Part shown: piece after piece, positions 63,963-64,000 of the stretch
How the letters are laid out: each line of letters begins with the position of its first letter
Numbering within the stretch: position 1 is the first letter of the stretch
Source of the DNA: Anagrus nilaparvatae
Taxonomy: Eukaryota > Arthropoda > Insecta > Hymenoptera > Mymaridae
Direction: 5' to 3'
Length of the DNA: 64,000 nt
NCBI GenBank assembly: GCA_022575985.1
Contig: JAKSXM010000147.1
Span: forward strand, 17,084,001 to 17,148,000
Made by a program: the position numbers and the translations under genes
Notes under the pieces: generated by a model
Databases searched by the model: none
What the model was told of the DNA's origin: nothing
What the model saw: the letters and a program-made list of their open reading frames with translations, nothing else

Positions 63963-64000
63963 TTTATATATATTTTGTTTTATTTTTTTGAGTTAAATGA

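Overview
The window is AT-rich, intron-bearing eukaryotic DNA, most likely from an insect. A parasitoid wasp-like hymenopteran is my guess, made only from the extreme AT bias and the mix of transposons; no rRNA, organelle or bacterial genes are present. Nearly all recognisable sequence is decayed or nested mobile DNA. The one well-preserved host exon is a single MFSD6-type transporter exon at 29003-29272 (+) with intact splice sites, so much of the surrounding DNA may be intron. A short FLYWCH zinc-finger reading frame lies antisense downstream of it.

Layout. 0.8-2.4 kb: Copia remnant and a tRNA-derived SINE-like repeat (both minus). 3.8-5.6 kb: foldback element with TA target duplication. 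5.7-7.3 kb: two head-to-head pogo/Tigger fragments, one split by a perfect 226-bp MITE. 7.5-9.7 kb: Ty3/gypsy pol remnant. 9.9-10.3 kb: Penelope-like endonuclease remnant. 11-16 kb: low-complexity inverted repeats and a putative solo LTR. 16.2-18.8 kb: Helitron-type 3' end, a 19-bp minisatellite open in all three forward frames, and a 1.95-kb foldback element. 19.0-19.4 kb: unidentified small coding remnant. 19.7-27.4 kb: a field of ~115-bp tandem repeats peppered with MITEs and a larger unclassified element. 28.2-28.9 kb: R1-clade LINE fragment. 31.2-37.3 kb: a triple nest, in which a CR1/Jockey-like LINE is split by a non-autonomous LTR element (TSD CTCTC), itself split by a 2.9-kb foldback element whose sister copy lies at 39.4-41.2 kb. 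41.2 kb: second Penelope-like fragment. 42.6-44.8 kb: R1-clade LINE with an in-frame RT deletion. 45.2-50.0 kb: Polinton/Maverick remnant (integrase, two Polinton-type proteins, packaging ATPase) interrupted by a LINE. 50.1-55.3 kb: BEL/Pao element. 55.4-58.0 kb: a myotubularin-related phosphatase pseudogene caught in a 1.02-kb-arm palindrome. 58.0-60.4 kb: R1 and CR1-like LINE fragments and a Helitron 5' end. 61.4 kb: tRNA-derived SINE. 62.6-64.0 kb: a direct repeat whose second copy holds a complete 727-bp non-autonomous Helitron, with the first copy acting as its empty site.

The most unusual object is the 55390-57960 palindrome. Both arms hold the same broken 5' exons of a myotubularin-related gene in opposite orientations, while the catalytic exon sits once in the spacer with its P-loop arginine replaced. 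Introns are retained, so this is a DNA-level duplication rather than a retrocopy. None of the transposon open frames looks complete. All identifications are from reading translations by eye; no database search was run.
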